A stretch of 64,000 nt of DNA from Zygnema cylindricum (GCA_037447655.1 JBBHKE010002887.1:248001-312000), one strand, 5' to 3'; positions 42,658 through 54,820 are shown, numbered from the stretch's first letter. Numbers and translations are program-made. Notes: generated by a model not told the origin, from the sequence alone.

Positions 42658-42955
42658 TGTTGAAATCACTAGATTTAGGGGGTATTTTCTAGGTCTGAAT
42701 AGATTAAAAGCAAAAAGAAAAAGCATAGGCAGCCTGCCTCCACCTCCTCCCTCTAGCCCCCATACTTGTTATAGTCACTGAAATAAAAAGAAGGCGCTAG
42801 AGCCATGGCTACCTCTGCTCCATAGGCAACACTAAAGAGTGACATAAGTCACTCTTAGCAAAAAGGTGAGTCCAAAAGGACTCGAACCTCCGACCGGCAC
42901 AACGAGGCTTAGGTGTCAGCTCTAACTAGTCTGTTGTAGGAGTTCGTTAGACTAC
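42658..42955 (+). repeat. copia LTR head fragment
   Basis: It begins with TGTTGAAATCACTAGATTTA, also the start of the LTR ending at 58504. It contains the GCCATGGCTACC block and an antisense GGTTCGAGTCC (B-box-like) near 42885. It is cut off at about 42955, where the gypsy-F LTR begins. Confidence 0.7.
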
Positions 42956-42960
42956 ATAAG

Positions 42961-43435
42961 TGAAAAACGACGAGATGATAACACCACGTCCGCAATGCAC
43001 AACGAAATATTCTCAAGGATTTACTCGTAGCAACAACAGTGATACACGTCACACACAAGAAGAATTGGGACTTTATTTATTGGGAAGAGATTACAAGATT
43101 GAGTGCTCGTTACAAAAGTCTATTTCCAAAAGAGTTGCCTTTGACTAGGCCCGCTGAACTATTAATACTAGATAACTGCTGGCCAACCAAGCGCTACACT
43201 TATGTACACGTGGACCTTCGCGCTCAATCGATACTTATCCAAACTATATTCTAGAACAACAAAGATAAATCTACAATCTGCCGCTTTGCTATACTTTTAC
43301 GTTGCGCTTCTCTGCTGCTATAGTTGATTGCTATGCTGCGCTACTCTCACATTGCATTTGCGTTGCTTTGCCATCGCAACTCTAGCAGCCTCCCTACTCT
43401 GCTCCAAAGTGCTCAATTTTGTAACCCTGTTGTTG
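42961..43435 (-). mobile_element. 3' LTR of gypsy element F
   Basis: On the minus strand it matches the LTR of chromovirus G throughout: AACAGGGTTACA(A/G)AATTG near the start, GGCTGCTA(T/G)AGTTGCGAT, GCGCAGCATAGCAA, AAGGTCCACGTGTA and a final GTGCATTG...TTTTTCA. The continuation of F on the other side of copia C is the ORF3 remnant at 57176-57604. Confidence 0.75.
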
Positions 43436-43442
43436 TGCCTCT

Positions 43443-44497
43443 TGTAGAAATTAATGGTCTTTTTAAAGTATTTTTTAGGTCTGAATATAAATAAGAAAGA
43501 AGCCGAGGCACTCTATCTCTAACTTCTCCCTCCAACTTCTCAAACTTTTCGCAGTCACTGAGAAATTGGAGAAGGAGCTAAAGCCATGGCTACCTAGGCT
43601 ATCCAGAGGTTTACGGGAAAATATATTTTAGTTAGGGGTTTAATTTACTAAAAGATATGTGCCGACCACAGGATTTGATCTTGATACCTACCGGCCGGTA
43701 GTCACAGGCAGCCCGTAGCCTTAGCGGTTAAGTCTTGAAGTAGTGTTATGTGTTATAGGGTTTGATAATTATTTAAACATTTATACGTAGAAAATTTCAT
43801 TTATCTATAACTGGTAACGGGAGACATATATCCAGTAAATGTAAAAGTACGGATTCCGGTACGGATAAGACCAATACGGCGCATTTATTTCTTTAGTGAA
43901 ACAAATACCACGCATGTATTTATTATGGCTACGATTAAATGTGAATTTAATCGGACGGCCGGAATTAACGCCGAGATCGCAGAAGAGGATTTTGACAGTT
44001 TGTGGTCATCGCCACATCGGATGACACGTGGCGGAATGACATTGGATCGCGGCATCTCCGAGGATTAAGGTAGCGAATTCGGACATACCACGTGTCGACA
44101 TTTAGGCCATGTCGTACAATGGCCGTACATAAAGTACACCGGCAGCTGTACTTTTGTGTACGAAACTCAAATCTGATTGGCTCCGTACGTCAGTAGATAG
44201 AGTCTGTGAGAGAGATAGGACTTAGAAAAATTAGAAGATAGGACCCTCTCTTCCAGAGAGCTTCGGTACAAAAGGTCAACTTTGACCCTCTATAACTTAC
44301 TGCTTAGGGGAGCAAATTCAGATATTCTTTTTGCTATCGACTCAGGGGAGTCTTGTCTTCACAAGGGTGAAGTTGGTCTGAGTTTTTGTCTGCCAGGGTG
44401 GCAGTTATTTTTGCTGAAACACAAAGGGGTCAGGGTTATCCTAGAGGCTTCTTGGAAGCTGTCCACTCTGAGGACTTATGGAGGTCTCAGAGTTTCA
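43443..44497 (+). repeat. 5' LTR of copia C
   Basis: 1055 bases from TGTAGAAATTAATGG to ...GAGTTTCA, matching the 3' LTR along its whole length. It contains GCCATGGCTACC, an antisense tRNA-like module near 43655-43735, an ACACGTGGCGG block near 44024, and a GGTCAACTTTGACC inverted pair of TTGAC cores at 44274-44287. Confidence 0.9.
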
Positions 44498-45446
44498 GGT
44501 TATGGGCCCACCCTCTAGGGTACCAATCTTTAATGGAACTGGTTTCATATACTGGGAAAGTATGATGATAGGAGCTCTATGCGAAAAAAGGTTTTGGGGG
44601 ATAGTGAGTGGACGATTGGGGCGTCCATCAAGTCTTGGAATTCCTCCAGGGTTTAAAGGAAGCAGATTTACCAGAAAAGAGGATCCACCTTCAACGGAAG
44701 AAATAAAAGAAGGAGAGGTGGTGGACAAAGGAAAGGAGAAGGAGGCGAACACACCAATAACAACTGGTTCGGCATTCATGTCACCTATTCCGAGGAACGA
44801 GGAGAATGATACTGAAACTTGGGACTTCGACAATATGGCGGCAAAGCACTTCATCCTACGCCATCTCACTCAAGGACTTGCATGTCCTCATTTGCAGGTA
44901 GAAAGGGCATCCGATCTTTGGATGGCTCTCATAGAGATGTACCGAAGTGGTACGTTTCAGCAAAAACAATTGGCTGATCAGAAAGTTAAGGAGTATGTAT
45001 ACAAAGGGGGGAAGATGTTGGATTTTTGCAATGAGCTTGCTACACTCTTCATGGAGTTAGAGAGTGCGGGAAAAGATTTTAGTGAAAAAGAAAAGGTTAA
45101 CTGTTTACTGATGAAGTTACCCGATGAGTTTGAGAACATAGTCAACCGTGTGCAGGACTTGCCGGACTTAAGGTGGATATGGAACTCAGTGGTAGGGATG
45201 ATTCTCGTTCGGGAGAATACGATTCAGATCCGAAGAGGAGGAAAGAGTGGCCAAGCCTTGGCAACTGCGACCGATTGGAGGAACAAGGATTCCCGGAAAA
45301 CGGTCGGAAACTATGGGGGGAGGGAGCAGAAAAATCAGACCGACGAGTTCGGACCAAGGGCTCCCAAAGGTTTATGTCATTTTTGTAAGAAACCAGGGCA
45401 CTATATGGCAGAGTGCACTAAGCTAACCGAGCTTCGGTTAAAATAG
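44478..45446 (+). pseudogene. copia C gag with zinc knuckle
   Basis: ATG at 44478 is inside the LTR, and the frame reads through the primer site (MEVSEFQVMGPPSR). A second in-frame ATG is inside the primer site itself. The gag body has FNGTGFIYWESM, a UBN2-like region (HFILRHLTQGLACPHLQVERASDLWMAL; LADQKVKEYVYKGGKMLDFCNELATLFMELESAGKD) and a CX2CX4HX4C knuckle (CHFCKKPGHYMAEC). It stops at TAG 45444-45446, before the protease. About 322 codons. Confidence 0.85.
44498..44512 (+). promoter_or_regulatory. copia C primer-binding site, half tRNA-iMet type
   Basis: GGTTATGGGCCCACC lies directly after the LTR and is exactly complementary to the anticodon arm of plant initiator tRNA-Met rather than to its 3' CCA end. 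The first G varies among elements (G, G, A, T), so base pairing probably begins at GTTATGGG. That would put the primer 3' end at tRNA nucleotide 39, as known for Drosophila copia. Confidence 0.8.
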
Positions 45447-45488
45447 GGTTAGACCAATGTTACCCCGAGAGGAAAGAAAAAGGCCCTT

Positions 45489-46601
45489 GTGAGACAGGTA
45501 CATGAGGCGGAATCCGAGGACGAGGACGATGAGCTCCTTTTGGATGAGGAGTTGGAGGCGAAAAACGAGGTCAAAATACCACGAAGGCAGAAATGTGCTT
45601 CCGGTGGATTGAAAGGTGAAGCAGGCTGGATTGTAGATTCAGGTGCCTCCATGCACATGTGTAAGGATAGATACCTGTTCACTAAGATAAAAAATATTCC
45701 CACCGTAGAGATAGAGTACGGGGATGGAAGGATAGTCACCACTACTCTTATAGGATCGGTAGAATTGAAAGTGTTAGTAGAAGGAAAGACATCCATAGTA
45801 TTATTCTCCAATGTATTGTTTATTCCGGAGCTGAACAAAAACCTCATCTCTACATCCGTATTAGATGATAAGGGTTTTTTTACTAGCACTAGGGAAGGAG
45901 TCTTTACTGCTAGTTTTGAGGAGGATGTCTATTTCATTGCTGAGAAAGGTAGCCATGTGATGTTTAGGCTGGTTTTAAGTAATGAAAAGAAAAAACTTTA
46001 TTATGTTGGTGTTCATGATATTATGATGTGGCATAAGAGGCTTTGGCATGTGAATCTAGACAAGTTAAGAGAGATAAAAAAGATGGGAGTGGTGGAAGGG
46101 ATTAAGTGTTGTGAGAATGATAATATAAGTGATTGTAGTGGATGTGCTCAAGGTAAAACACACAGATTACCCTTTCCTAAAACAGCCACATATAAGGGAG
46201 AAAAAATTCTAGATCTAGTACACACAGATATTTGGGGACCAGCTAAAGTGCCCTCACCGGGGGGGAAGAGATTTATGATGACTATCACTGATGATTGGTC
46301 TCGGTATTCTCGAGTGTATTTTTTGAAAAACAAGTCCGAAGCTCAAGATTGTTTTAGACAATATAAAGCATGGAGTGAAAAACTTCATGAAACTCGAATC
46401 AAGAGAATAAGGAGTGACAATGGTGGAGAGTATACTTCTAACCAGTTTGAGGATTTTTTTAGGGAAGATGGGGTTCAACACCAAAAGACAGATAAGAAGA
46501 TAGGAAAAAGGTTTTGGGCAGAAGCAATGAACTGTGCTAATTACCTCAAAAATAGAGTTCTTACTTCAGCTATAAAAGATCAAACACCTTATGAGAGATG
46601 A
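45489..46601 (+). pseudogene. copia C protease and integrase part
   Basis: The protease has an intact VDSGASMHMC motif. The GAG-pre-integrase and integrase zinc finger follow (MMWHKRLWHVN...CSGCAQGKTHRLPFPKT), then the catalytic core with HTDIWGP and RSDNGGEY. The frame lacks the usual catalytic-Glu region (VAERxN); after EDGVQHQKTDKKIGKRFWAEAMNCANYLKNR it jumps ahead, indicating a small internal deletion. A TGA at 46599 ends the frame just before a TGRKPD block. Confidence 0.8.
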
Positions 46602-46800
46602 ACAGGCCGGAAACCAGACTTATCTCACTTAAAGGTTTTCGGCAGTCAAGTATTCAGTCTAGATAGTGATCGGTCCAATTAGAAGCTAGATCCTAAAGGA
46701 AAATTCGGGATACTTATTAGGATATGATGAGGATGTTAAAGAATATAGAGTTTATGATCTAAAAAGGGAAGATATAATCTTAGTAAAGCATCTAGTAGTT

Positions 46801-48754
46801 ATGGATGAAGGAAAATCTGTGGATCCCTTCAAATATACGAAGTCAGTAAAAATCAGATTTGAGTCAGAAAATTCCGATGACTTTGAGCTTCCTAACTATC
46901 CAAGTTTTAGAGAAGATGACATTCTTGCAGGTACAAATCAGACCGAAAAGAACTTGGCTGTGGAAACTCCAGTGACAACTCTACCCGAAGCGGAAGACGT
47001 GGTGGAAATTTATTCGGAATCAAGGGATAGGGGAGAAGCCGAGTTTGTTCGAAAGAATCCACGAGAACCATCTATTCCGCCCTCATATTTTGAAGGGGGG
47101 GGGAGAAGTAGCAAAAGACTGCAAGAAAAAAAGGTTAACAACAAGGTAACTAAACTATCTCATCAAGATGAACCTCAAACTTATGGAGAGGCGATGACTT
47201 GTCCAGAAAGAAACCGGTGGAAGACATCCATCAATGAGGAGATGGCCTCAATCATGGCAGCCAATACTTGGGAGCTGGTGGATTGTCCACCTAACCGAAA
47301 ACTAATCGGTTGTAAGTGGGTTTCAAATTAAAACTGAACCCAAATAACACAATCGAGCGCTACAAGGCCCGATTAGTGGCAAAGGGATTTACACAAAAAG
47401 AGGGAATTGACTACGAGGAAACCTTTGCCCCGGTGGTCAGATTTCCCTCCGTCCGCATACTTCTCAGCTTGGCAGCAGCGGAAGACATGGAAGTGCACCA
47501 AATGGACATCAAGACAGCCTTTTTGCATGGAGAACTGGAAGAGGAGATCTTCATGGGAGAACCCGAAGGGATTGTGGAGGAAAGAGAGGAGAGTAAGGTA
47601 TGCCGGCTGATTAAATCTCTCTATGGTTTGAAACAGGCGCCTCGACAGTGGAATAAGAAGCTTGATGAGTTTCTTACCGGTCTGGGATATATCCGAATCA
47701 GCTCAGATCACTCAATCTATGTTTTCGAAGATGAGGAAGGTTTTATATTTATTGCAATTTATGTTGATGATTTGCTTGTCTTAAGTAAATCAATGGAAAA
47801 AATTAATAAACTGAAAACCGATCTTAAGGGGAGATTTGAAATGAAGGATATGGGGGAAGCAAAATATGTTTTGGGAATTCAAGTAGAGAGAGACCGAAAA
47901 AGAATATTATAAGATTGACTCAAAATGAAGCAATAGGGAACATGCTTGAAAAATTTCAAATGGATAAAGCTAATAGTTGTACAACTCCAATGGAGTTGAA
48001 GAAGGGAAGTGAGGGGAGTGAGGAAGAAGGAGTCATAGTCTTAAACGAGGAATTATCTCCTGAAGAACAGAAGTTCATGTAGACTATTCCTTATAGGCAA
48101 GTAGTGGGAAGTCTAATCTATTTTATGAATTGTACCCGGCTGGATTTAGCTGCAGCTGTAGGAGTGCTGAGTAGAAGTCTAAATGCTTCCACTAAGAGGG
48201 ATTGGGAGGCAGCTAAGAGAGTCCTTAGATATTTGATAGGAATTAGGGATCTATTGTTGCATTTGGGTGGGGAGAATACTGACATCACTACTTGGAGTGA
48301 TGCCAGTTATGGTGATGCTCCGATGAGGAGATGCACTTCAGGATATGTATTATATGTGGGTGATGGGGCTTGCTGTTGGAGTAGCAAACAGCAAAAAGTT
48401 ATTGCTTAGTCCACCATGGAGGCTGAGTATATGGCCTCTTACTCTGCAGTAAAAGAATTGATGTGGGTCAAGTCTTTGCTTGGTGAGCTTGGTCACCTTC
48501 AGAGTGGTGTGCAGAATTTTTTTTGTGATAATCAAGCAGCAATCGCTATTCTTGCCAATCCTAAACATCATTTTAAAGCTAAACACATGGACATTAAACT
48601 CAGCTTTGTTAAAGAGAAAGTAGAAAACAAAATAATCAGCTTAGAGTACCGACCAAATAGTGAGATGGTAGCAGATATGATGACCAAACCTGTGCCTTCC
48701 CCTAAGCTAATTTTCTGCAGGGAAAAGTGTGGTCTGAAATTAAAGATTGACTAG
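46801..48754 (+). pseudogene. copia C reverse transcriptase and RNase H, broken
   Basis: 46801-47331 holds the acidic linker and the RT start (NRWKTSINEEMASIMAANTWELV...IGCKWV). After a frameshift, 47316-47912 carries ARLVAKGFTQKEGIDYEETFAPVVR, QMDIKTAFLHG, SLYGLKQAPRQW and the YVDDLL active site. After another shift, RNase H continues with YRQVVGSLIYFMNCTRLD, the DASYGDAPMRRCTSGY block and, after TAG 48407-48409, MEAEYMA, FCDNQAAIAI and HMDIKLSFVKEKV. The last frame ends at 48754. The polypurine tract (AAATAAGGGGAG) precedes the 3' LTR at 48756-48767. Confidence 0.88.
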
Positions 48755-48767
48755 AAAATAAGGGGAG

Positions 48768-49766
48768 TGTAGAAATTAATGGTCTTTTTAAAGTATTTTC
48801 TAGGTCTGAATAGAAATAAGAAAGAAGCTGAGGCAGTCTACCTCTAACTTCTCTCTCCAACTTCTCAAACTTGTCGCAGTCATTGAAAAATTGGAAAAGG
48901 AGCTAGAGCCATGGCTACCTTGGCTATCCAGAGGTTTACGGGAAAATATATTTTAGTTAGAGGTTTAATTTACTAAAAAATATATACCGGCGACAGGATT
49001 TGATCCTGGTACCTGCCGGGCGGCATACAGCCAGTAGCCGGTACACTTAGTCGTTAAGTCTAGGAGTAGTGTTATGTGTTATAGGGTTTGATAATTACTT
49101 AAACATTTATACGTAGGATAGTTTATTTAACTGTAACTGATTACGGGAGACAGATATCCAGTAAATGTAAAAGTACAGATTCCGGTACGGATAAGAAACC
49201 AATACCGCGCATTTAATTCTTTAGTGAAACGAATACTGCGCATGTATTTATTACGGCTACGATTAAATGTGAATTTAATCGGACGGCCAAAATTAACGTC
49301 GAGATCGCGGAAGAGGATTTCGGCGGTTTGTGGTCATCGCCACATCGGATGACACGTGGCGGAATGACATTGAATTGCGGCACTCCGAGGATTAAGGGAG
49401 CGAATCCGGACATACCACGTTTCGACATCTAGGCCAGGTCGTACAATGGCCGTACATAAAGTACACCAGCAACTGTACTTTTATGTACGAAACTGAAATG
49501 TGATTGGCTCCGTACATCAGTAGATAGAGTCTGTGAGAGAGATAGGATTTAGAAAAATTAGAAGATAGGACCCTCTCTCCCAGAGAGCTTCTCTACAAAA
49601 GGTCAACTTTGACCCTCCATAACTTACTGCTCAGGGGAGCAAATTCAGAGATTCTTTTTGCTATCGACTTAGGGGAGTCTTGTCTTCACAGGGGTGAAGT
49701 TGGTCTGAGTTTTTGTCTGCCAGGGTGGCAGTTATTCTTGCTAAAACACAAAGGGGTCAGGGTTAT
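48768..49766 (+). repeat. 3' LTR of copia C, left part
   Basis: Matches 43443 onward, starting TGTAGAAATTAATGG. It is interrupted after GGGTTAT (49766) by chromovirus G. The LTR resumes after the duplicated GTTAT at 57113 and ends ...GAGTTTCA at 57170. Confidence 0.9.
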
Positions 49767-50280
49767 TGTAACACGGTTACAGAATTGGGTACTTAGTGGC
49801 TAGGGCTAGGCTGCTATAGTTGCGATTTCAGAGCAGCGCAGTTGCGATTCCAAAGCAGCGCAGCTGTGATTCCAGACCAGCACAGCATAGCAGTATAGCA
49901 GCATAGCAACTTAGCGGCGTAACAATTTAGTAGCGCAGCAGCGTAGCAGTGCAGCATAGCAACGCCGCAGAATGTAAATTGAGTTGTATAGTTCTAGAAG
50001 GAAGTTTTGGATAGATCTCGGTTGATCGTGAAGGTCCACGTGTATAGCTGTATAGTACTAAGTTGACTAGCAGTTAGTTAGTTTAAATAGTCGAGTAAGA
50101 TCTAATAAATGACACCTGAAGTAGACCTACAAAGCCTGCGCAACCTTTTACTCTCTTTCAAGAAATAAAGCGCAACCTTGTCTGTGAGTTCTGTGTGCTC
50201 CTGCTGTTGCTACGGGAAGATCCTTGGTGTTTTCCGCTGTGCATTGTGACGGGTTGTGGTGTATTGTTGCCTCTTTTACA
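49767..50280 (+). repeat. 5' LTR of chromovirus G
   Basis: 514 bases, TGTAACACGG...TTTTACA. It contains several GAGCAGCGCAG-type repeats around 49826-49960 and a CCACGTGTA block at 50036-50044. It matches the 3' LTR (56610-57107), which is slightly shorter. Confidence 0.93.
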
Positions 50281-50281
50281 T

Positions 50282-50293
50282 TGGTATCAAAGC
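50282..50293 (+). promoter_or_regulatory. chromovirus G primer-binding site (tRNA-iMet 3' end)
   Basis: TGGTATCAAAGC starts one base after the LTR. It differs by one base from TGGTATCAGAGC, the complement of the 3' end of plant initiator tRNA-Met. This is the conventional site and contrasts with the anticodon-arm site of the copias in this window. Confidence 0.85.
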
Positions 50294-50318
50294 TGTTACC
50301 CGTGACTCGACAGCATGG

Positions 50319-51410
50319 ATGGACATGGCGTATCCACTACAGAAATGTTGGCGCAAGTTGGAAAGTGTGAGATTACAAAATGCGCAGCTGAGTAACACTG
50401 TCACAGCCTTGGAATCGCGTCTAGGGGCGCGACCTCATGGAGGCGTAGAGAGAGACTCCCGGAGACCGAAATTAAGACTTCCCAATGAGTTTGACCCTGC
50501 AAGACACAAGAACCTTGACTCATGGCTAATCTCCGTGGCGAACTATCTCGAGAATTTTCCTAGCCTATCGGATCGTGAGAAGATTCACTACGCGGGTGGT
50601 CTTGTTAAATGGGCAGCGGGGGCTTGGTGGAGAACATTGGTAGAGGAGGATGAGTCACCGACCGTTTGGGCGCTCTTCGTTCAACTCCTCCGCGACACTT
50701 TGCAGCCCGTCAACACGATGAAGACTGCGAGAGATACGATCGCAGGATTGAAGCAACGAACTTCAGTGATGGAGTTTACGCAGCGGTTCTACGAGTGTAA
50801 AGTTCAAACACCTACGATGACAGAGGATGAAGCCGTGGATCGCTTCGTGAAGGGGCTTATGTCGTCTATTCGTAGAGATGTGGAACAATGGCTTGCACGG
50901 GAAAGCACGACTCCTCCTCTTTCAGCAATCATCCAGTTTGCGTAGTGGACCGATTCGGTTGACTTTAACCTCCGGAGACCTTATCACTACGGGTCGAGCA
51001 GTAGCGGAGGAAACGGACGAGACAAAGGTGCAACCCCCATGGAGCTCGGCGCAATTAATGAGAATAAGGAAGCGGTCAACGTCCTGCGGAAAAAGAAGAA
51101 AACCACCAAGACGAAGACCAATGACTTGTCCCCCGAGGAAATCCAGCGGAGGAGGCAAAATGGCCTATGTTTCCAGTGCGGTTCTCTAGATCATATGGCT
51201 CGAGAGTGTCCAAAACGGAAAGGTCCCAAAAAGGGAAAACTTACCGTTATGAGGTTAGCCGGTGAAGGAGGAGACCCTTTGATATTTCGGGGTCAAATAA
51301 GAGTAAGTGCAGTTAACTTCATGGTGGAATCCGGAGCATCGGAGAACTTCAATAACGAGGCGAAAGTGAAAAGGTTGAAACTTCCTCTTGTGGTACTAAA
51401 TGATCATTAG
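50319..51410 (+). pseudogene. chromovirus G gag with zinc knuckle
   Basis: Two close in-frame ATGs (50319 and 50325) lie just downstream of the primer site. A short helical N-terminus is followed by a retrotransposon-gag domain (DPARHKNLDSWLISVANYLENFP ... WWRTLVEEDESPTVWALFVQLLRD ... RFVKGLMSSIRRDVEQW). A knuckle CFQCGSLDHMARECPK lies at about 51170-51220. In-frame TAG codons occur at 50943 and 51408. The second is next to a protease-like segment reading VESGAS instead of the expected DSG. Confidence 0.88.
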
Positions 51411-54400
51411 TCGGTACAATTGGCCGACGGAAGTTCCTTATCCATTACCCATCGTACCCCGAGGTTATGCGTCGGCATTGGGAAATTCCGATGGTACGAC
51501 ACGCTTCATGTATTACTTCTTGGGGACCATGAGGTAATCTTGGGGAAACCGTGGCTGCAAAAATGGAATCCGACAATTGATTGGAGAAGTGGCGCCATGA
51601 GAGTGAAGAAAGGTGAAGAAGAGTTCGAGGTAAAAGCGGGAGCGGCTGGTAAGGGAGCGGAAGAGGGACGCCTGCTTTCGGCCTTACAGCTTAAGAGGGC
51701 ACTCAAGAAAGGGGAAACGATTGGTATGGCGGTCGTCCAGCTAATGGAGGAGGCGAAGGACGAGATCCCGGAAGAATGGAAAAAGAAGGACCCCGACTTC
51801 GACTCCAAAGAAAGTGTCATTGGAAAGACTTCCGAGGAGGCCCCGGAAGTCGTGACAAAACTTCTCGAGGAGTACGCTGATGTATTTCCCTCGAAGCTCC
51901 CCGAAGGATTACCTCGGAAGCGCGAAGTAGACCATAGAATAGAGCTTGTTCTTGGAGCAGTACCCTCGGCTAATCAGATGTACAAGATGAGCTACACCGA
52001 GTTGGACGAATTGAAAAAGCAACTCGCGGAGTTGGTCGAAGCCGGAGCAATCGAACGAAGCAAGTCACCGTATGGAGCCCCCGTTCTCTTTGTGAACAAC
52101 AAAGATGGAGATTTCCGTATGTGTGTAGACAACCGAGCGCTAAACAAGTTAACGGTGAAGAATGCGTACCCCCTACCGAGGATAGACGAATTGTTGGATC
52201 GACTTCGAGGTGCCAAATATTTTTCAAAAATAGACTTGCGGAGCGGCTACCACCAGATCAGAATTGCCGAGGAGGATGTGGAAAAGACGGCGTTCAGAAC
52301 TCGATACGGTAATTTCCAGTTTCGGGTAATGCCGTTCGGGTTGACTAACGCACCGGCGACCTTTATGCATTTAATGAATTCCATCTTTCGGCAATATCTG
52401 GACGCGTTTGTGATCGTATTCTTAGATGACATATTGGTGTATAGCCGAACGAAGGAAGAGCATATGAAGCACTTACGGACGGTCCTACAAGTTCTTCGGG
52501 AGCATAAGTTATACGCAAAAAGAAGTAAATGTGATTTCTTCAAGGAGAAGATTGATTTTTTAGGCCATGTGGTGAGCCGGGACGGAATCGCAGTGGATCC
52601 AAACAAGACAAAGGCCGTTAAGGAGTGGCCGCAGCCGGCAAATATCACGGAGTTACGGAGCTTTCTAGGACTATGCTCCTATTATCGACGTTTTGTTGAA
52701 GGTTTTGCAAAAATCACTACACCGCTCACGGAATTGCTCAAGAATGATGTGCCCTATGATTGGAAAGCGGCGCAAGGGGCAGCTTTTAACACGCTAAAGG
52801 AGCGATTGGTTACGGCCCCTGTGTTAGCTTTTCTCGATCCGGACTTACCTTCGACGATAATTACCGACGCTAGCGATACGGCTATTGGAGCGATCCTTAT
52901 GCAGGATCAAGGAAAAGGCCTTCAACCCATCGCCTAAGACAATCGAAAACTAAAGGCAGCAGAGCTAAACTGGGCCACCCATGAGAAAGAGACAATAGCT
53001 ATCATCAATGCGCTGGAGGTTTGGAAGTGTTACGTTCAGGGGAAACGGATCACGGTTATCACGGATCACCACGCCTTACAATATCTCCAAAGCCAGCCGA
53101 AGTTGTCCAAGAAACAAGTGCGCTGGATGACGTTTCTGCAGACCTTCCATACGGAACTTGTTATAGAATATAAGCCGGGCAAAACGAATCCGACGGATGC
53201 GCTGTCAAGAAGACCCGACGTCGCTGCGCCGGTAGCGGAGCAGCGACCGCAAGCATCGCAGCATGGGAATGTAAGCTCTGTGAAGGAGAACATCGCATCG
53301 TCGACCGAAGCGCAAGATCCGAATCTCAGCGCAGTCACCAGTACGGTGCAAGTGGACGAACAGTGGTTACGTCGAATAAAGGCCGCCTACGGCGACGATG
53401 ATTCCATAAAGGAACTCATCAAACGGAAAGTACTCGTTCGAACCGCCAATGATATGTGGCGGTACAGACCGAGTAAGACAACACGGCTTTATGTGCCAAC
53501 AAATACGGCACTTCGTCACACGATTCTTCAAATGAGTCACGACGAGCCGCTTAGTGGACATTTTGGGCGGGATAAAACAACCGCACGTGTCGCTGAAGCG
53601 TATTACTGGCCAAACATGACTCGAGATATTGCAGAATATGTCCGGACGTGTGACTCGTGTAATAGAAACAAATCGGATTCAGGTTAACAAGGCTTGTTAC
53701 ACCCCCTCCCAATACCATCTGTTCCTTGGGAGGCGATCTCGATGGATTTTATCGTGGCCCTTCCCCGGACGAAGGAGGGCTACGACTCAATCTTCGTCGT
53801 CGTGGATTACCTGACGAAAATGGCACATTTTCTACCCACGTCCACTACAGCTACTGCACGAGATATCGCGGACTTATTCTTTCGGGAAATATTCCGCCAT
53901 CACGGACTTCCAAAAAAAATCGTCAGCGACCGCGATCATAAATTTTTGAGCCACTTTTGGCAAAATCTATTTGCGTTATGTGGCACGCAGCTGGCCATGT
54001 CCACAGCCTACCACCCTCAAACTGATGGTCAGACTGAAAGCGTGAATCGAACTTTGGAGGAAGCGTTGCAGGCTTATGTCTCGGTGCACCAAACGGATTG
54101 GGTGGACCATTTAACAGCAATCGACGTAGCATACAACAGTGCAGTGCACTCGTCAACAAATGCTACGCCATTCTCCCTCAATGGACGACAACCCACTCTT
54201 CCCCAAAACTTATTAGTAGCGGACTGCGAAACACCGGCAGCTCTGGACTTTGCCAAAATGTTGCAAGGAAACCTAGAAAAGGCGGCCAAGGCGCTCTAAA
54301 TGGCTAAGGATCGTCAAAAGGCGCAGGCCGACGCCCACCTGAACGAAACCGTCTTCTGCGTGGGGAACAAGGTTTGCTTTAATATAGCAAACCTCTCCTT

Positions 54401-54820
54401 GCCGGGTGCCCTCTCTAAGAAGTTGGCACCAAGGTTCACGCGCCCATTCACAATTCTTTCCCGTGTGGGCGACGTGGCTTACAAGTTGGATATCGCGACG
54501 GACTGGCATATCCACAATATTTTCCATGTTTCCCTTCTTAAACCATTCCGCAATCCTAATTCAATGTTCCCTAATCGACGACGGCATACTCGTTTACCAC
54601 CCGTTAAAGGAACCTCGGACGAGTATGAGGTGGAGGAGATCCTTCAGTCACGCCACTCTCGGAATTCCAACTCCACCCAATACTTGGTGCGTTGGAAGGG
54701 ATACGGTGCTAAAGACGACTCTTGGGTGGATGGGAGGGATCTACATTCCCCGGAGTTGCTACGCCGGTTTCAACGGAGTGTGGACACTCAGCTTAACCGG
54801 AGGGGTAATCACAGCGGCCG
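51411..54820 (+). pseudogene. chromovirus G pol: protease end, RT, RNase H, integrase, chromodomain
   Basis: The protease C-terminal block ([14 protein letters not shown]) is followed by RT with [39 protein letters not shown] and the FLDDILVYS active site, then RNase H ([12 protein letters not shown] ... DALSRRPDV). Integrase has its zinc finger (SHDEPLSGHFG...CDSCNRNK), catalytic Asp in MDFIVALP, Asp in SDRDHKF and Glu in QTDGQTESVNRTL. A chromodomain (54624-54780) reads YEVEEIL...YLVRWKGY...SWV, with its aromatic residues kept. In-frame stops lie at 52935, 53685 and 54297, with no frameshift. Chromodomains of this class direct integration toward marked chromatin. Confidence 0.93.

Noticed and set aside
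42870-42935. Functional tRNA gene on the minus strand
   Set aside because: A B-box-like GGTTCGAGTCC is present, but I cannot fold a full cloverleaf, and the block belongs to a copia LTR.
46801-47331. Independent host gene
   Set aside because: It is the acidic linker and RT start of copia C; the same text precedes RT in copia D.
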